Of a stretch of 64,000 bases of DNA, positions 43,796-57,603 are shown piece after piece. The translations under genes were made by a program, and so were the position numbers. How positions within the stretch are numbered: the stretch's first letter is position 1; each line of letters opens with the position of its first letter. The stretch spans positions 52,744 to 116,743 of the forward strand of contig JAJEKV010000047.1 in NCBI GenBank assembly GCA_021234155.1, given 5' to 3'. The stretch is from Isoetes taiwanensis. Taxonomy: Eukaryota; Streptophyta; Lycopodiopsida; Isoetales; Isoetaceae. The notes beneath the pieces are model-generated. The model did no database searches. It was not told the origin of the DNA and saw only the letters and a list, made by a program, of their open reading frames with translations.

Positions 43796-43906
43796 GTTTT
43801 TGGGTTGCCCCTAAGGGGCAAACCCTCGTTTATGTGGGTTTGTGGCATATCCAAGCATATGCCAAGATATCTTTAGGATATCTTTGGTGATTGCTCAAAC
43901 CGGCTG
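43796..43906 (+). repeat. Dispersed repeat R, copy 2
   Basis: Matches 427-535: TTTTTGGGTTGCCCCTAAGG, then ATGTGGGTTTGTGGCATA and ATGCCAAGATAT. Same orientation as copy 1. Confidence 0.6.
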
Positions 43907-44470
<564 letters not shown>

Positions 44471-45105
44471 CTCGGTTCTTCTTTCCCCTCCTTTCTTTTC
44501 CTCATTGGCAGCCCAAGAGGGTACGCATATTTATTATCTTCAGCTTCTCTGTTGCATATATTATCCACAAGCAGCACGATTAACAATCGGCCATAGCAAC
44601 TTCATTTCGGTAAATCTTATCCTACCACTTGCATTCGCGACTGTATTTTTCTAGGATCCGGACTCTCAAGTAAGACTGGAGAAATCGACCGATTGTATTT
44701 AAAATTCACTCCAATGTGCATTCGTGAACGATTGGCATTAAAAATTGTGTGTTAGAGCATATTAGTCTCGGTCGCTGCTCTTTAGGCTTTGGTAGGGTTT
44801 TATGATTCCGAAGCTCCGGCTTGAGAATGAGTAAGGCAGGAGGGACGATGGCGTATCTGGATGGCCTTAGAGTTCATGCCCAAATATTTGAATGGTTTTT
44901 ATTTGTGGGCTCTGTGAATTGAGTGAATCACCGCGACTTGTAGAACGAGTTTCGTGTGAAAGCTTCTCTCTTCGCTCTATTAGCTTCCCATATATACAGA
45001 ATACATGAAGCAATATGTTGTGATCATGCAAGGTTGTGATGAACGTAAAGGCATGTATAGACATTCTTGAGCTCAGAAATACTACTCTACCTTCTCCTGT
45101 CTCAA
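44471..45105. other. Intergenic, nothing recognised
   Basis: No domain in either strand. A polypyrimidine-CAG stretch near 44480-44515 resembles a splice acceptor but leads nowhere. Confidence 0.35.
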
Positions 45106-45366
45106 TCACAAGCACTTGTAGTTAAGCCTCATGAAATGTCCTCCTATAGCTGCTAGTAAGATAAAGGCAATATCCAATGTAATTAGCTTAATCACCAGAT
45201 GAGCAAGACCAAAGCAGGCCGGCATCAGCTTGGCAACATACAAAGATAAAGTAAGAATCTGTAGTTGGCTTCCGTGGTCCAGTTTTGTGAAGAAAAGCAC
45301 ATGCCTCAATGACTGATCAACAAGGAATGCCAGCACAAAGGAGAGGGACTGTACACCTAGAGCCAA
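45106..45366 (-). pseudogene. Hydrophobic protein remnant, family unknown
   Basis: A minus-strand frame of 86 codons with two or three likely membrane segments (SLSFVLAFLVDQSLRHVLFF; LITLDIAFILLAAIGGHFM). Upstream on the same strand (45367-45520) short frames such as FSHPRMFSMFKRLLDRVLWF look coding but are interrupted by stops. Possibly the end of a decayed membrane-protein gene; I do not recognise it. Confidence 0.35.
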
Positions 45367-46501
45367 ATGCCAAGCTTGTCAGGAGTTGAACCATAATACC
45401 CTATCCAGCAGCCTCTTAAACATCGAGAACATCCTAGGATGACTAAAGCTGTTCTGAAATTCATCATAGATGTTGCCATTTATTCGAAGGCATCACGCAA
45501 CTCAGATATTTCTGCAGCAGAGTAACTAACACAATTGGACCAAATGAGACTTACTTATACGTGCTGTAACTCCAGATTGTATGGCTCAAGACAACAATAT
45601 ATTAGGTAACCACACAACCTTATAGTTCAAACTTCTATAGGAAGTTCATTCTCAATTCTGTAGATGGCTGGAGCTGTAATCCTTAAGTTCTACATTTAGG
45701 ATGAAGGCATAGAGCATGAACTTCGTTTTATTAGTACATATTTTTTGCATTAAATTAGAGATACTATTATTGGAGCATATCGATAAACAACCTCAGTGGT
45801 TTATTGGAGCATGGGAATAGCCTTTGCCATCGCAGATATTTTTTCTTCTTGTACTTCTCTTCATTTCGTGTTAGCTGTATCATTTTCGTGGAAAAACTAT
45901 GAAATTGCACAAGGGAATCATCGCGAAATTCACTAGGCGGCCTTGCCAAGCTGAGGACGAGGAAACACGTTAGCAAAGTGGAGCCGCATGAGTGCATCTT
46001 ATTTCCGACATAATAATTTAAGGGGCTTTTTTTTTTTTTTTTTTTTTTTTGAGTGGCTGTGATTACTTGACGTAATGAACAAATTTGACATAACGAACAC
46101 ATGATTTATATTACGAACTAGATTGGGGTTGACGATTGATTGGCGACAGATTTTCACGGCTATTGTGTAGGTTATTCATATACTGGTCTTAAAAGCCTTT
46201 TGTCCTTTGATCAATGAGCTCTTTGGAGAAGCCTGGTATAAGAAATACTAAGTCCACAGAAATATTAAGGCCACATTCATTCTCTTTTCTGGCGAGCTCC
46301 AACAGGCTTCTGCTTCAACGAATCTAGATGCAATGGTCTTTGAACTTATCTATTGCACCTTCCCTTTGCCATTGGCTTCTTTCAACTCCTTGTGTTAACA
46401 TGCCCACACCAATTCTTCGAGCCTCTGGTCTTATATATATCATCATTGGATTTGTTCGTGTCCTTTTGCAAATCAAAGCTTTAAATCTGTGGAAATAATA
46501 G
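45367..46501. other. Intergenic with poly-T tract
   Basis: A run of 23 T residues at 46027-46050 could be a minus-strand retroposon tail, but no matching body is clear. Otherwise nothing recognised. Confidence 0.4.
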
Positions 46502-46521
46502 CTCTTTGTTTAGAAGATGAT
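46502..46521 (+). repeat. Left copy of 20-bp duplication
   Basis: CTCTTTGTTTAGAAGATGAT occurs here and at 47162-47181, flanking the retroposed sequence. Confidence 0.75.
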
Positions 46522-47136
46522 ATTTCTGTTAGGGTTTAGCAACAGCTAGGGCGGCGGCAGGCGGCCGCCTGATCACTTGGAGACTGTTCTCTTAATCTTC
46601 GCTGCTGGACGAGTAGTCAGTGAAAAATCTGGCTACTGGCTTCTGCTTTTGATGGTTTTCTTACAGATTTCAAGAAGGTGGATGCAACCTCAAGTTTTGT
46701 AGCAGAGGTTTCTTTGCAGTTCGCCTAAACTTCCAAGGGACCTGCCCAGCACAAGATCTTGAGGTTAGGAAGCCTTCTTGGTCCTTCTTCTGTGATTAAA
46801 TCAGCTTTTGAAGAAGCTATATCGCATCAACTCTTTTGCTCGGTTGGTGCTGCCGGAGGAAGTTTAGTCAGGGGTTTTATGGTATGGTTTATCTCCTTCT
46901 CTTTTGTGGGTTGTTTGGCCAGCAGTTCTTCTCGTCACATTTCAGGTCAGGATAGAAAGGCAGGCTGCACTGTAGAATGGTGTTGTTTACTACCTCCACA
47001 CCTGGGTTTTATGAGCATGTGTTCTGACACGTTTAGGTATCTGGCCTTTTGGAGCCTTAAATAAATGTATTTATTTACATACTATTAATAAAAATAAAAA
47101 ATATCGTGCCTTCAAAAAAAAAAAAAAAAAAAAAAA
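46522..47136 (+). mobile_element. Retroposed sequence with poly(A) tail
   Basis: About 615 bases ending in AATAAA-rich sequence (47079-47100) and 23 A residues (47114-47136), flanked by the 20-bp duplication. This is the signature of LINE-mediated retroposition. An open frame at 46759-47064 has no recognisable domain, so it is either a 5'-truncated LINE 3' end or a processed copy of an unknown transcript. Confidence 0.6.
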
Positions 47137-47161
47137 GAATCTCCAAGTCTAGGAATAGCAA

Positions 47162-47181
47162 CTCTTTGTTTAGAAGATGAT
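47162..47181 (+). repeat. Right copy of 20-bp duplication
   Basis: Identical to 46502-46521; separated from the poly(A) tail by 25 bases, so the exact duplication boundary is not ideal. Confidence 0.7.
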
Positions 47182-50100
47182 CTTAGAATCCCTAAGTATA
47201 AAGGAATAGGGGAGGGATGCATAGTTACAGAAGTTAACTTGGTTTCCATTAGGATTGGTTCCCATTTAGGAAGTAGTTCGAGAGTTCCAAGAACCCCTAT
47301 GGACGTTTTCATTCAGTGTGTTACTGTGCATTATTGAGAGTTGCATTCTAGAAGTAGTTCTTACCATTTGGGAACTTCCTTCTTGGTATAAAATATATAA
47401 AACGGTTTTGTTGTATGAATGGTCAAAATAGAAAAAGCCTTGCAAATGTTTTCTTCTTTGCTTTATTTGCGACTGCTTATTTGCAGTCAAAAGTGGAAAT
47501 CGAAAGATCAGAAACGAATTTGGTGTTGCCCCAAGGCCAGCAGAGCATCCATAATATAATCGGCTGCAGCAAGCCTCCATATTTCAACTGCCTATAACCA
47601 TATTTGGCTGCTTTGTGCCAGCTAAGTTCCAAGTGTAATTGGTAGTTTGCTGCTTTGTGTTGATTTTTTGGATCTCGTCTTACATTAGATAGGATGCCAT
47701 TGGTGATTATTGTTTGACAATGAAAATGCCCCAGGAATGTACTATAAATGTATGTGGAATTGCAAAAGAGGTAATTGTGAATCAGTTTAATTTTTGTAGA
47801 GACATTTGCAGTATCCCGTTTTAAAAGCATAGTGAAGTTTTAGGTAGTCTCGGCAAGATCCTAGAGATTGATGAAGCAAATTTGGGAAAAGAGAGTATAA
47901 TAAGGGAAGAAGAGTGGAAGGACAATGGTTTTTTGATGGCGTAAAAGGTGATTTTGACAAGATGTTTATAGTGCATATTCGAAATAGATAAAATATACAT
48001 TGATAAATTTAATTTTTCATTGTATTGCTCTTGATTGCTATAGATATGATTCGTAATGGTTACCATAATCAAAGTACGAACATTATAGCGTTGAATCATT
48101 CCCAAAATTTTAAAGATCCTGCCTCATGTGTGCATACTAACACAATAGAATCAACTTGGGGTGCACTTAAAAGATCATTACTGCGCTATAGTATTGTGAG
48201 CGCCTATGAATCATATTTATTAGAATACATTTGAATAAAACGTTTCCTGAAAAGAAAAAATGCATTCAACATATAATAAAGAAGTTTTGAATGGTCCGGA
48301 AGAGGAAAATCTATTTGTATCTGTACTTTCTATTTGTATTTTTGTTCTTATAGCATTATGTTCTTATTTTCGTAGTCTCATTTGTGTTTTGGTCTTTTGT
48401 TTCGGTCTCTGTTTTAGTGTTGATAATTGTTCCATAAATTCTGTAGCAAGCAGACGTCGCTAAATTATGGCTCACTCGTGTCTCTGAATTATGGCCTGTG
48501 TGGCACATTTTCCAAGCATCTCCTCTCTTGGTGACGTAAAAAAATGTGCCGCACGAGCTAGAACTCAAAGACACGCGCGAGCCAAACTCCAGCCATGTCA
48601 TAGAAACAAATGTCGATGAAAGATAAGAAAATGACAACCTGCGGTCATATCATTTACACTACTCCACACAAAACAAATAAGATCCAACACAAAAAACGAA
48701 ACATGAAAACACACTTTCGGGCCACCGGAGGGCAACCCCTTGTGCACAGCACCTTGTTATTGTTTGAATGCCGTATGGATACCAGAGGGAGAGTGGTGGC
48801 GCCAGTGTTCGATTCGTATGCATACTGTAAGGGTCCATCATTTTTGGTGAGCTTGTACTGTTGGGGACTCTTTGATAATATGATATGGTTATGATAATAT
48901 ATATATTATATATATAAAACAAGTCCCTTATTATTTAGGGACTGTATGAGACCGATTGTGTATTGCATCACCAAACCTCTGTTAGGTTTATATTTATTGA
49001 GATTTTGATAAAGAGTATGATGATAAAAAAACAACAATCAAGAAGTAATAATATAGTGGCAAGCAATCATATTATAGTTCAAGCAAGTTGCGTACATGAA
49101 ATGAAATTGCATTGCTGGAACTTTACTAAACTTTGATAGATGTTACCTAAGTCAGACTCAATTACTGAATCCAATGAAGATTTATAAATTCTCTTAAACT
49201 CTAACAGATGTCATGTTGAAAGCTTCTTGGAAAGCTTCACATCAACGGCGTCTTTAGGACGAGCCACTATTCATAGGGATTAGATCTACGACTTCGTGAA
49301 ACTTTATTAGGATTTCCTATTCCTAGACTCCTATAGGGATTCCGCAGGATTATGCAACATTCCTTTGACATTGTCGTAGATTACCTACACCCTAATTCCT
49401 ACAAAGTTTAGAGTTACATATAAAGGAGAAAAATGAAGTATGTACATTTCATGTTTGATAATAATTAGAATCGTTCATGATGATAATTGGTAATTTGATT
49501 GGGATTTATTGTTCAGATGCTCGTCATGAGTGTGAGGGTTAGAAATATACGATATAAACTCTATTTGTATGCTATAGCTTAATGCATGAGTTATTACTTT
49601 TGCTTCGCGTTTCCTTTGCTTTACCATTGAATACTCAATCTTAAATCCCATGAAGCATAAACCCTAGTTGATAATCCTAATTCACTTAACTCTAATCACT
49701 AGCAAAATGTGCATGGATTAAAATTAAGACAAAATGGAGTTTAATCTGAGCAAAATGGGATATAAATACCTAAACAACCCCACAAAAATTCAAACATTAA
49801 ATTGAGAATGCAATCTCAAATAACAATCCGAATGAAGCTTGGCAAACAAAGTGCACGACAATGCCAATTCTACAACATGGATAATAGCAGGTTAAATAAA
49901 AAATAAATAAAAACTTAAGGCCTAATCATAAGTAATCTCTAGCTACATTGAGTTGTCCCTCTTCTTCAATAACATTATAATAACTGCATTCCAATCACAT
50001 CTACTTAACACATCTTGAGAGCTACAACGGTACCCAATACCTACATACACCTCCTGCATCTTGGCATATTCCATTAACATGGCAATTTCGTTGTGGTTTT

Positions 50101-51754
50101 ATACGGCAATAAAATATCTAAACACATAGTGATAGTATCATAGTGAAGCCCAACGTTGTATCTGTAGAGAACTAAAACCAACAAACACAAACAATCTTGA
50201 GCATAAGAGAAACCTGGCATGGTCTTGAGTTACAAACATGTTTTTCCTTTCAGAGATCAAAACTCTATGCTAAACATCTGCAAGCAAAGAGTACAACTAG
50301 CATATGGCTACGAATAGTAAAAACAAAAGAATGATAAATCCTCTAAATTGTCGGATTGAAGGTGTATTTTCACCTGATATCCAAGTAGGAACGCAAACCA
50401 ACAAACGAAAATGGGGAGAACCATTATGTGAGATCTTATATTCCTACAAATAAGAAATTAGACAATCATCAGCCTATAAAAATACAAATTAAGTGAATCT
50501 AAATCAAATAAAAGAATCTCTTTGATTGAAACAACAATTGAGTCATCACTTGCAACTTGGAAAGTTGAAGTTTCATGAAGATAAGCTTTCAATGCATTTT
50601 TGTGTCCATGAATAGTAATCAAATCGTTTGTAACATGGCAAGGTCAATCATGACTTGCAAGCGTAAAAATACCAGCTAGAGCTATAAAATTGAAAAAAAA
50701 AAAGGATATGCTGGCACCCTGTAATCTAGGGTCGAACAGTCAAAATGCAAATCCACATAGAGTAATAAAAACAATGAACTGGTTCTAGCCAGACAAAGTT
50801 ATCCGCAGATAACCATCTAGGTGCACACTTTGCAACTCTGTAAAAATCCTTTCCACTTAATTAGCAGTTCCAACTAACCTTAAAGTTATCGATCAAACTC
50901 ACCATCCTACATTAGATTTATACATATTTTCATATGAGTACTCCTCACTAACCTTTGCAAATCATATAGCAAATATACTTGAACCTTGAATTGCTAACGT
51001 TACCACTTTATGATAAACAATGTACTTGCATTTCAAATAGATTTGCATCACTCAAAACTTAAGGCACATAGAATCATCCATTGGAATGAATGGCAGAAAT
51101 GTTTTTTCTACTTTCATGCCACTCTCAAATACCAAGTTGCAATATCTCACATGGCATCTAATAGTGAACTAAGTTTTGAGAAAATGACATGTGGCTAAAT
51201 CAAGTGGTCATTTGTGGCCGAAATTTTTGTATGAGTAATTTCCAATAAAGATCTTATCTTGGAAGTTAGAAATTAAAGTTTGTATCCTATTGAGTACATG
51301 CAAATAAAAAAGTCAAGCTAAATTTGAATTAAATGCGAGTTGTTCGCACGAGTATTTGTTTTAGGGAATGTAGATGGCCGATCGTTAAGTCAACTTAGCA
51401 AAATCGACAGTCGATTTCAAAGTGGAAGCCAAATACAAAGTTGAAGTTCAAAAAGCCCATCAAAATCAACTCACAAGCACGAAGACCAATTGTAAAATTA
51501 AAACCAAAGGCAAAGTTAAGGTCAAATGTGAAGTCAAACTCATGCCTAGGGTCTATAACAAATGGAGAGAATGTATTTTATGGAATGCACACCTTACTTG
51601 CATAGCTCAAATGTTGCAAAGAAATATGTAAATATGCATAAAACGTGTACCGAGGCTTCTGGTTGAGAGAGCTCATCGCAATGCTCAAATATGCCCACCA
51701 CAAAAGCAATATAAAAAGGCATTAATCAACTACTTCTTTTGAAGCATACGTGCT
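47182..51754. other. Long AT-rich intergenic interval
   Basis: No gene, RNA or element supported in about 4.5 kb. Items seen: a TA-rich near-palindrome at 48880-48920, and several low-complexity A runs. Short open frames lack domains. Confidence 0.5.
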
Positions 51755-51882
51755 AAATCAAAGTAAGAATAGTTCTGTCACAACCATTTGTTAACCTGGG
51801 CTAATCCATTTGTTGGCAAAATCAAAGTAAGAATAGTTCTGTCACAACCATTTGTTAACCTCGGCTAATCCACTTGTTGGTA
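51755..51882 (+). repeat. Tandem duplication, 2 x 64 bp
   Basis: AAATCAAAGTAAGAATAGTT... is repeated with period 64 and three or so differences. Confidence 0.9.
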
Positions 51883-52914
51883 GCTTTAAGGAAAAAGGAA
51901 ACCTTAAAGATCGATTAGACAATAGTTAGTAGATACTCCAGCTTCCACTAGGATTCGACATGCAAAAGATGATGTCCTCTAATAATCTATAGATAGTATT
52001 TTTACGTAATGGAAAGGCATTTCAATGCAGGCCTGGCAGTTAAGAAATGAGTGTGCAATTCATGCGCTATAGTACCAACATATGTGAATCTATGCTAAGT
52101 GATCCTAAATCCGATGCAGATTATTGAGCCCTGATGCAAGCATTAAGCTCCAAACGCTGCAGAGTATGAAGCACAAAATGAAATAACATATAGAAAATGG
52201 AATGACAACTAAAAGGGCGGATTGGTAGAGAAACTTAGCCCAGAATTTTGAGATGTAAAAATCGTAAAAAATGATGGCCCTTTCTTGCCAGGTAATTTTT
52301 GCCATGGGAACTAATCCATCAATGAGCATCAAAATTTGCATGAATGTATGCAAAAATGCCTCTGTATATTCAGTCTACACACCATTTACAATGTTTATTC
52401 ATGGTAAGCTATTTTGAGTCCGCAACGTGCACTAAAAATATTTAGTTCATATAACATATCGTTTTTCATTACATGATTTACAAAGGGATATAGGTGAATT
52501 CATTTCCTTTATAAGCTTAGAGAAAATGACAAAATTTTGTAATGTGATTCTGCCTGCGTGTGCCTTCACATTGTGGCGAACATATTGTGAAGAACCACTT
52601 CGCACAGTTAGGATACATGCAAGTTAGGAGCAAACTGTGTTTTTAGTATTAGCCCCCACAATGGCTAGTATTGTTTGTAGCTATTATATTTGAATAGCAT
52701 TGCACACAATCTTATTGCACTCGTGTGGCTCTTTATTGCACTCGTGTGGCTCTGCATACTCCTTGAATCCTGTAGTTCAAAGCATGGAGGTGGACTAGTT
52801 GTCATTTCCTTCAAAAACCTTTGTTTGATAATTTCCACGATCAGTTAACCAAGAAAAAATTGTTAATAGTGTTCTATTTGAAACTCTTCGTGGTGACATT
52901 TAGATAATCCTTCA
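51883..52914. other. Intergenic, nothing recognised
   Basis: AT-rich. A 21-bp unit containing TTGCACTCGTGTGGCTCT is repeated twice at about 52717-52755. No gene supported. Confidence 0.45.
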
Positions 52915-53757
52915 TAGCAATTCATGCTCCATTTTCGTTCTTATGTTTTCCAGCGGCCGATTTACTACATCAACCACGAGATCATTTGCATATAGATTTG
53001 ATAAGGCCACAAAGATTGCCGCATTAGATCGATTCGTCCTAATCACATGCTTTATGGCATTTTCAGCTAGATGCTTATTGCCATAAATATGACATGCACC
53101 ATTAACTGACCTCCAAACCTCAATAGTCGATTCCAACGGCATCATTTTTGCAAATTCCTCCGCTTCACTCAAGAATCACCGCTCTACTAGGAAGGTTAAT
53201 CATAGCCACAGAGTTTATCTAGTTTCACTACGTTAATAGCATTTCCTTGAATAGTCTATGCACTTCTTTACCATCCCCATGCTGGGCATCGCATGATATC
53301 ATTGAAGTATAAGACATTCTTTCGACACAAGCAATCAAAAAGTTTGTGTGCATGTGTTATGTTCCTACATTTTGCATAACATGTCTAGGAGGCCAACAAT
53401 GACAATGCAATCAAATGCATACCCATGTACATTACGCCCTGGTCCACGGCTGCTGCTAGGCAACACATGCGGTCGGGGGATGTAGAAAAATGACTCTGTC
53501 GGGCCTCACCTCCTCTAAATTGTGGAATAAAAACAAATCGCTAAAAACGTTACGTTAGCAGTATTCATAGGCACCCAAATTATTTTGGCAATCAAATAAT
53601 GACTCGAGAAGTTCGTTGAAGCATGCATTGCCGAAAATGCCCTTGCATTGTCTAAACAGATGCAGCTATGAAGAATAACAAAATGTTTGGAACACATTTG
53701 TGACATGAAACATATTCTGGTGACATCACACTCAGGATCGAGATACATGATCCACAC
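52915..53757 (-). pseudogene. PPR protein pseudogene (E-domain end)
   Basis: Minus-strand frame 53172-52915 reads EAEEFAKMMPLESTIEVWRS, then GACHIYGN and AAIFVALSNLYAN, closely matching the last PPR and E motif of plant PLS-class PPR proteins. Upstream on the same strand fragments such as GLLDMLCKM, YHAMPSMGMVKKCIDYSRKC and ANVTFLAI fit earlier repeats but are separated by stops and frameshifts. PLS-class PPR proteins act in organellar RNA editing. No DYW domain follows. Confidence 0.72.
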
Positions 53758-54590
53758 GTCTTATACAAATGAAGCAAGCAAACAAATCAGTCAACCATGC
53801 TTAAGAAAGCAAATAATATTACATTTGCAACATAAAGGTACTAAACTTATTATATGACAACGTAATGGAAGGTTATGAGCAGATATAAAGTGCAACCAAG
53901 TCAAATATAAACTTCTAAGGAAACAACTCTCAACCAAGTATGTATGCGATTAAAACCGATTCGAGCATGAGAATGTTCAAACCGCCGAGGAGTCAATGTG
54001 AAAAAGGATATGGTAAAAATAATGCTCACCAACATTACTGAGAAAACGAGGAGAATGTAAGGTCAAGAATAATGCCGCCTAAAAGCTTCAACACGGTCTC
54101 CCCGCTTTTAGTTTGAAGCCCGGACATAATTTCTGTTTAAATCCTCGGGCATGTACAAATGTACAGATCCAATTGAGAAATGCTATAGAGAGTTTCATTT
54201 TTCTCAAAAGCAAAAATAATGGAAGAAATAGAGTTTTAGCTAGGTAAATAGAGAGTTTTAGCTAGGTACACAGATTGAATATTTACATATTGCAAAGAAT
54301 GGTAAGCAGCAAAATTTGAAGCTCAAAGACAGGCGTTACAATGATGAGAATGGTGGCAACAGAAATAACACAGACCTGCTTTGCTTACATTCTCTGAGTC
54401 TTTTCACATTGAAATACCATGGTTGCCCATTCAAAGACGTTAAAATCAATACATAGTTCGTGCTTAAATCCTCTGGCAAGGACAATCCACAATGATTGAT
54501 GTCACCCGCATCCATTGTGAGCAAAACATTCTGGAGTTACAGGAAACATAATGCAAAAGTGCCAATAAAATGTTAAAGTTCATACCTGCA
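53758..54590. other. Intergenic, nothing recognised
   Basis: AT-rich; GAGTTTTAGCTAGGTA is duplicated at about 54232-54267. No gene supported. Confidence 0.45.
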
Positions 54591-55099
54591 AACGAGGAGA
54601 TTGGTGCTTGATTGGTGCTTACAACTCCAACACCTCCATTCGCATATTGAATGCATACAACAAATTGTTGCAACTCCCTCCAAATTGTTGGAGGCGCCTG
54701 CAGACGTATCGGAGTTGCAAATGCATAAGGAAGAGTATTTTCAATGCGCTTCACAAAATCTAGGTCTCACAAAAGCTGGACATTTTTCATTTATAAGCAC
54801 GATCCAAGGGTCTTCCAAAGAACCATCTTAGGGCCACCACCATGCATCTTGAGGCTCTTCTTGTGCCAACAATAATCGAATCTGCGAATTCAATCCATTA
54901 TCAATTCCGGTCTATTAAAGGCGACCAAGCATTATTTTTGCAAAGGCACATTTTCCATCCTTATCGGTTTGTGCAAAGGCGGTTGAAAAAGCCTGCGGCC
55001 TAACCGGTGTTCAATGACAAAAATGCATGCATCTATGGCAGCTGCTAGAAGGTCATTAGGCGCCTACCAATAATATCCCAAGTAGGATCCAAGTATCGT
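54591..55099 (+). repeat. Direct duplication D, copy 1
   Basis: About 509 bases (AACGAGGAGATTGGTGCTTG ... GGATCCAAGTATCGT) recur at 57099-57603 in the same orientation with scattered changes. Content is not identified; a minus-strand frame (54464-54754) crosses the left edge. Confidence 0.9.
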
Positions 55100-55956
55100 T
55101 GAAGTAAGAAGCATAGACAACAAATTTGGGCTGTACAACATTTACAATATTTCTATTAGGTGGTATGCTTTTAAGTTCATTGCCTCAAAGCAACATGCAC
55201 TAGAAAACTTCAAAAGGGAAATCTAAAAATCAGCTTCTCTATGGCAAAAGCTAACCAGTAAAAAACCCACGGTAATAGCGGGCATCAAACTCTATACTAT
55301 CTTTATAGTGCGTAATGCAGACGACATTACATCTTGCATCTTTCTATTTGCTGTATACATGATTGCTTGCTGAATGAAGGTTGCCATTACATTATCTCAA
55401 CGAGTCACCATCTTTGTTCTAAAATTGGAGGTCTATAATGGTATGGCCGATCTTCTTTGAGCGGGCTGGTCTATTGGATGAGGTCGAAGTCTCTCGATTA
55501 TCAACATGCCAATGCGACCAAATGGGACAACATGGACTGGTTTGTTGGATCTTGCAAAATGCATCTTGATATGGCGAGGCAAGCATTCTGCTGAATGTGC
55601 ATTCAAGTCAACACTACGATTCTGCTCCATCGTCTCGCCATCAAATAGGTGTCTTTGCGGTGGCTTCTTAACATTGGGATCCTATGACTCCGCGATCGTT
55701 AAAAACACATTTCCATTAGACTGTTGTCTATTACGTGTTGAGTCTCTAGCATTTTTGTGATGCTACATAGAGACCAGCTTGCTCTTTCGATCAATGTCAT
55801 ATTACGATAATCCCAGCGGACACCTATCACACTATTAATGGGGCATATTCCGAGGAGGATCCAATCATCAAGGGATCACGTTGTTGCTATGATTACGGTG
55901 TATGCTCGGAGAAGCTTAAGCTCTCGAGTACTCTAAATTAAATGCCAGCGAAGAAA
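55100..55956. other. Intergenic, nothing recognised
   Basis: No supported gene. It lies between duplication D copy 1 and a PPR-like fragment. Confidence 0.4.
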
Positions 55957-56100
55957 TTTAACTTCGTGTTATCTACTTACCAAGGTTATGTAAATGAGGC
56001 ACATCGGCTCTTCCAACACGTGGGAAGCAAGATGGTGTATCATGAAATAGCACTCCATTCGGTAGAATATGGCCGTGCCGCTACCAAATGCCTTAGCCCT
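55957..56100 (+). pseudogene. PPR-like fragment
   Basis: The plus-strand peptide GYVNEAHRLFQHVGSKMVYH followed by an EYGR-like segment resembles one and a half PPR repeats (NEAxxLFxxM...W). Too short for more; opposite in orientation to the PPR pseudogene at 53 kb. Confidence 0.45.
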
Positions 56101-57098
56101 GTTAGCTTATACACTACATATTTCTGATTGGACAACTACATACACTACATATTTATTGACGAAGGATCAAGGATCACACATTATTAAGCTTGAGCTTATT
56201 AGGTTGGAATGGAGCCCATCTTCTTGAGAATTACACTGCTTCAATTTAAAAGGTTTAAAAGCATCGCATTGAAGTTTCAAGGATTATGCACATAATTTAA
56301 GCATGAAGTTTTAATTCTCTTGGCTGTCCAATTATACGAAGTTGCCGCCTTATCTTAGTAAGATAGCGAGTTCGTAATTGCAAACGCTTCTTGTGTGGTT
56401 TGCAAAACTTGTGGTGCGAGGTTTTATCTTGTGCAAAAAGCGATGACTCAAATATAATGAGATGAAAGGTTCAATGTATCTTCATATGGGTCCACATGTC
56501 TTCATTACGAACTTGAACCATGTGGTTCTGTTGACAAGACAAACTTGGACCAAGCTGTTGCATTATTCAAAGATGCTCTCAATTTGTAAAAACCTATTGG
56601 GTAACACCCATGAACAAATATTTGAATTCATCACATCTTCCGTTTTGCTTAGCATGGAATTTAAATTAGATCAATCGAAATGATGTTGTAACCTCATGAA
56701 TGCTCAATTCCATTTTCGCTTGGTGAACATTGCCCTAACATTCGTAATCTCCTTGGTGAACTTGGTACCAACGATAGACTACAATGGAAAAAGAACTCAA
56801 TGATATTTGTCATGCATCGAAGCGGGGCAATTCAGCGGTTTGATTACCTTGAGATTCGACTGGTTTGGGAGAATGGAGCACTCCAAAACAAAGTTTCGAC
56901 CATTATCCTATATTCTCGATAATCTTTGGACACCATCAAAATGTCCTATGTTTCAATTAACGACCCGTTAAGAGCAAACGCAGGCACAAATAGATGCGAG
57001 CCCAGTCGGCACTATCCCATAATCCGATAACAAGGTGGGCGTCCAACATTTTTCCTACCATCCGGAATGAACAACTCATATTAAACGATCATACACCA
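56101..57098. other. Intergenic, nothing recognised
   Basis: ACATACACTACATATTT is repeated near 56110-56150. No gene supported. Confidence 0.4.
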
Positions 57099-57603
57099 AA
57101 CGAGGAGATTGGTGCTTGATTGGTGCTTACAACTCCAACACCTCCATTCGCATATTGAATGCATACAACAAATTGTTGCAACTCCCTCCAAATTGTTGGA
57201 GCGGCCTCGTATGGATTGCAAATGCATAAGGAAGAGTATTTTCAACGCGCTTCACAAAATCTAGGTCTCACAAAAAGTTGGACATTTTTTCATTTATAAG
57301 CACGATCCAAGGGTCTTCCAAGAACTATCTTAGGGCCACCACCATGCATCTTCGTGCTCTATTGTGCCAACAATAACAATAATCGCTGGATTCAATCCAT
57401 TATCAATTCCCGCCTATTAAGGCTTACCAAGCATTATTTTTGCAAAGGCACATTTTCCATCCGTATCGCTTGTGCAAAGGGAGGTTGAAAAAGCCTCCTC
57501 AGACAACTAGGTTTCAATGGCAAAAATGCATGCATCTATGGTAGCCGCTAGAAGGTCATTAGTCTGCCTACCAATAATATCCCAAGTAGGATCCAAGTAT
57601 CGT
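57099..57603 (+). repeat. Direct duplication D, copy 2
   Basis: Second copy of 54591-55099. Differences include small deletions and substitutions, so the duplication is not very recent. Confidence 0.9.

Noticed and set aside
54591-57603. LTR retrotransposon with duplication D as LTRs
   Set aside because: No TG...CA ends, primer site, polypurine tract or pol motifs between the copies.
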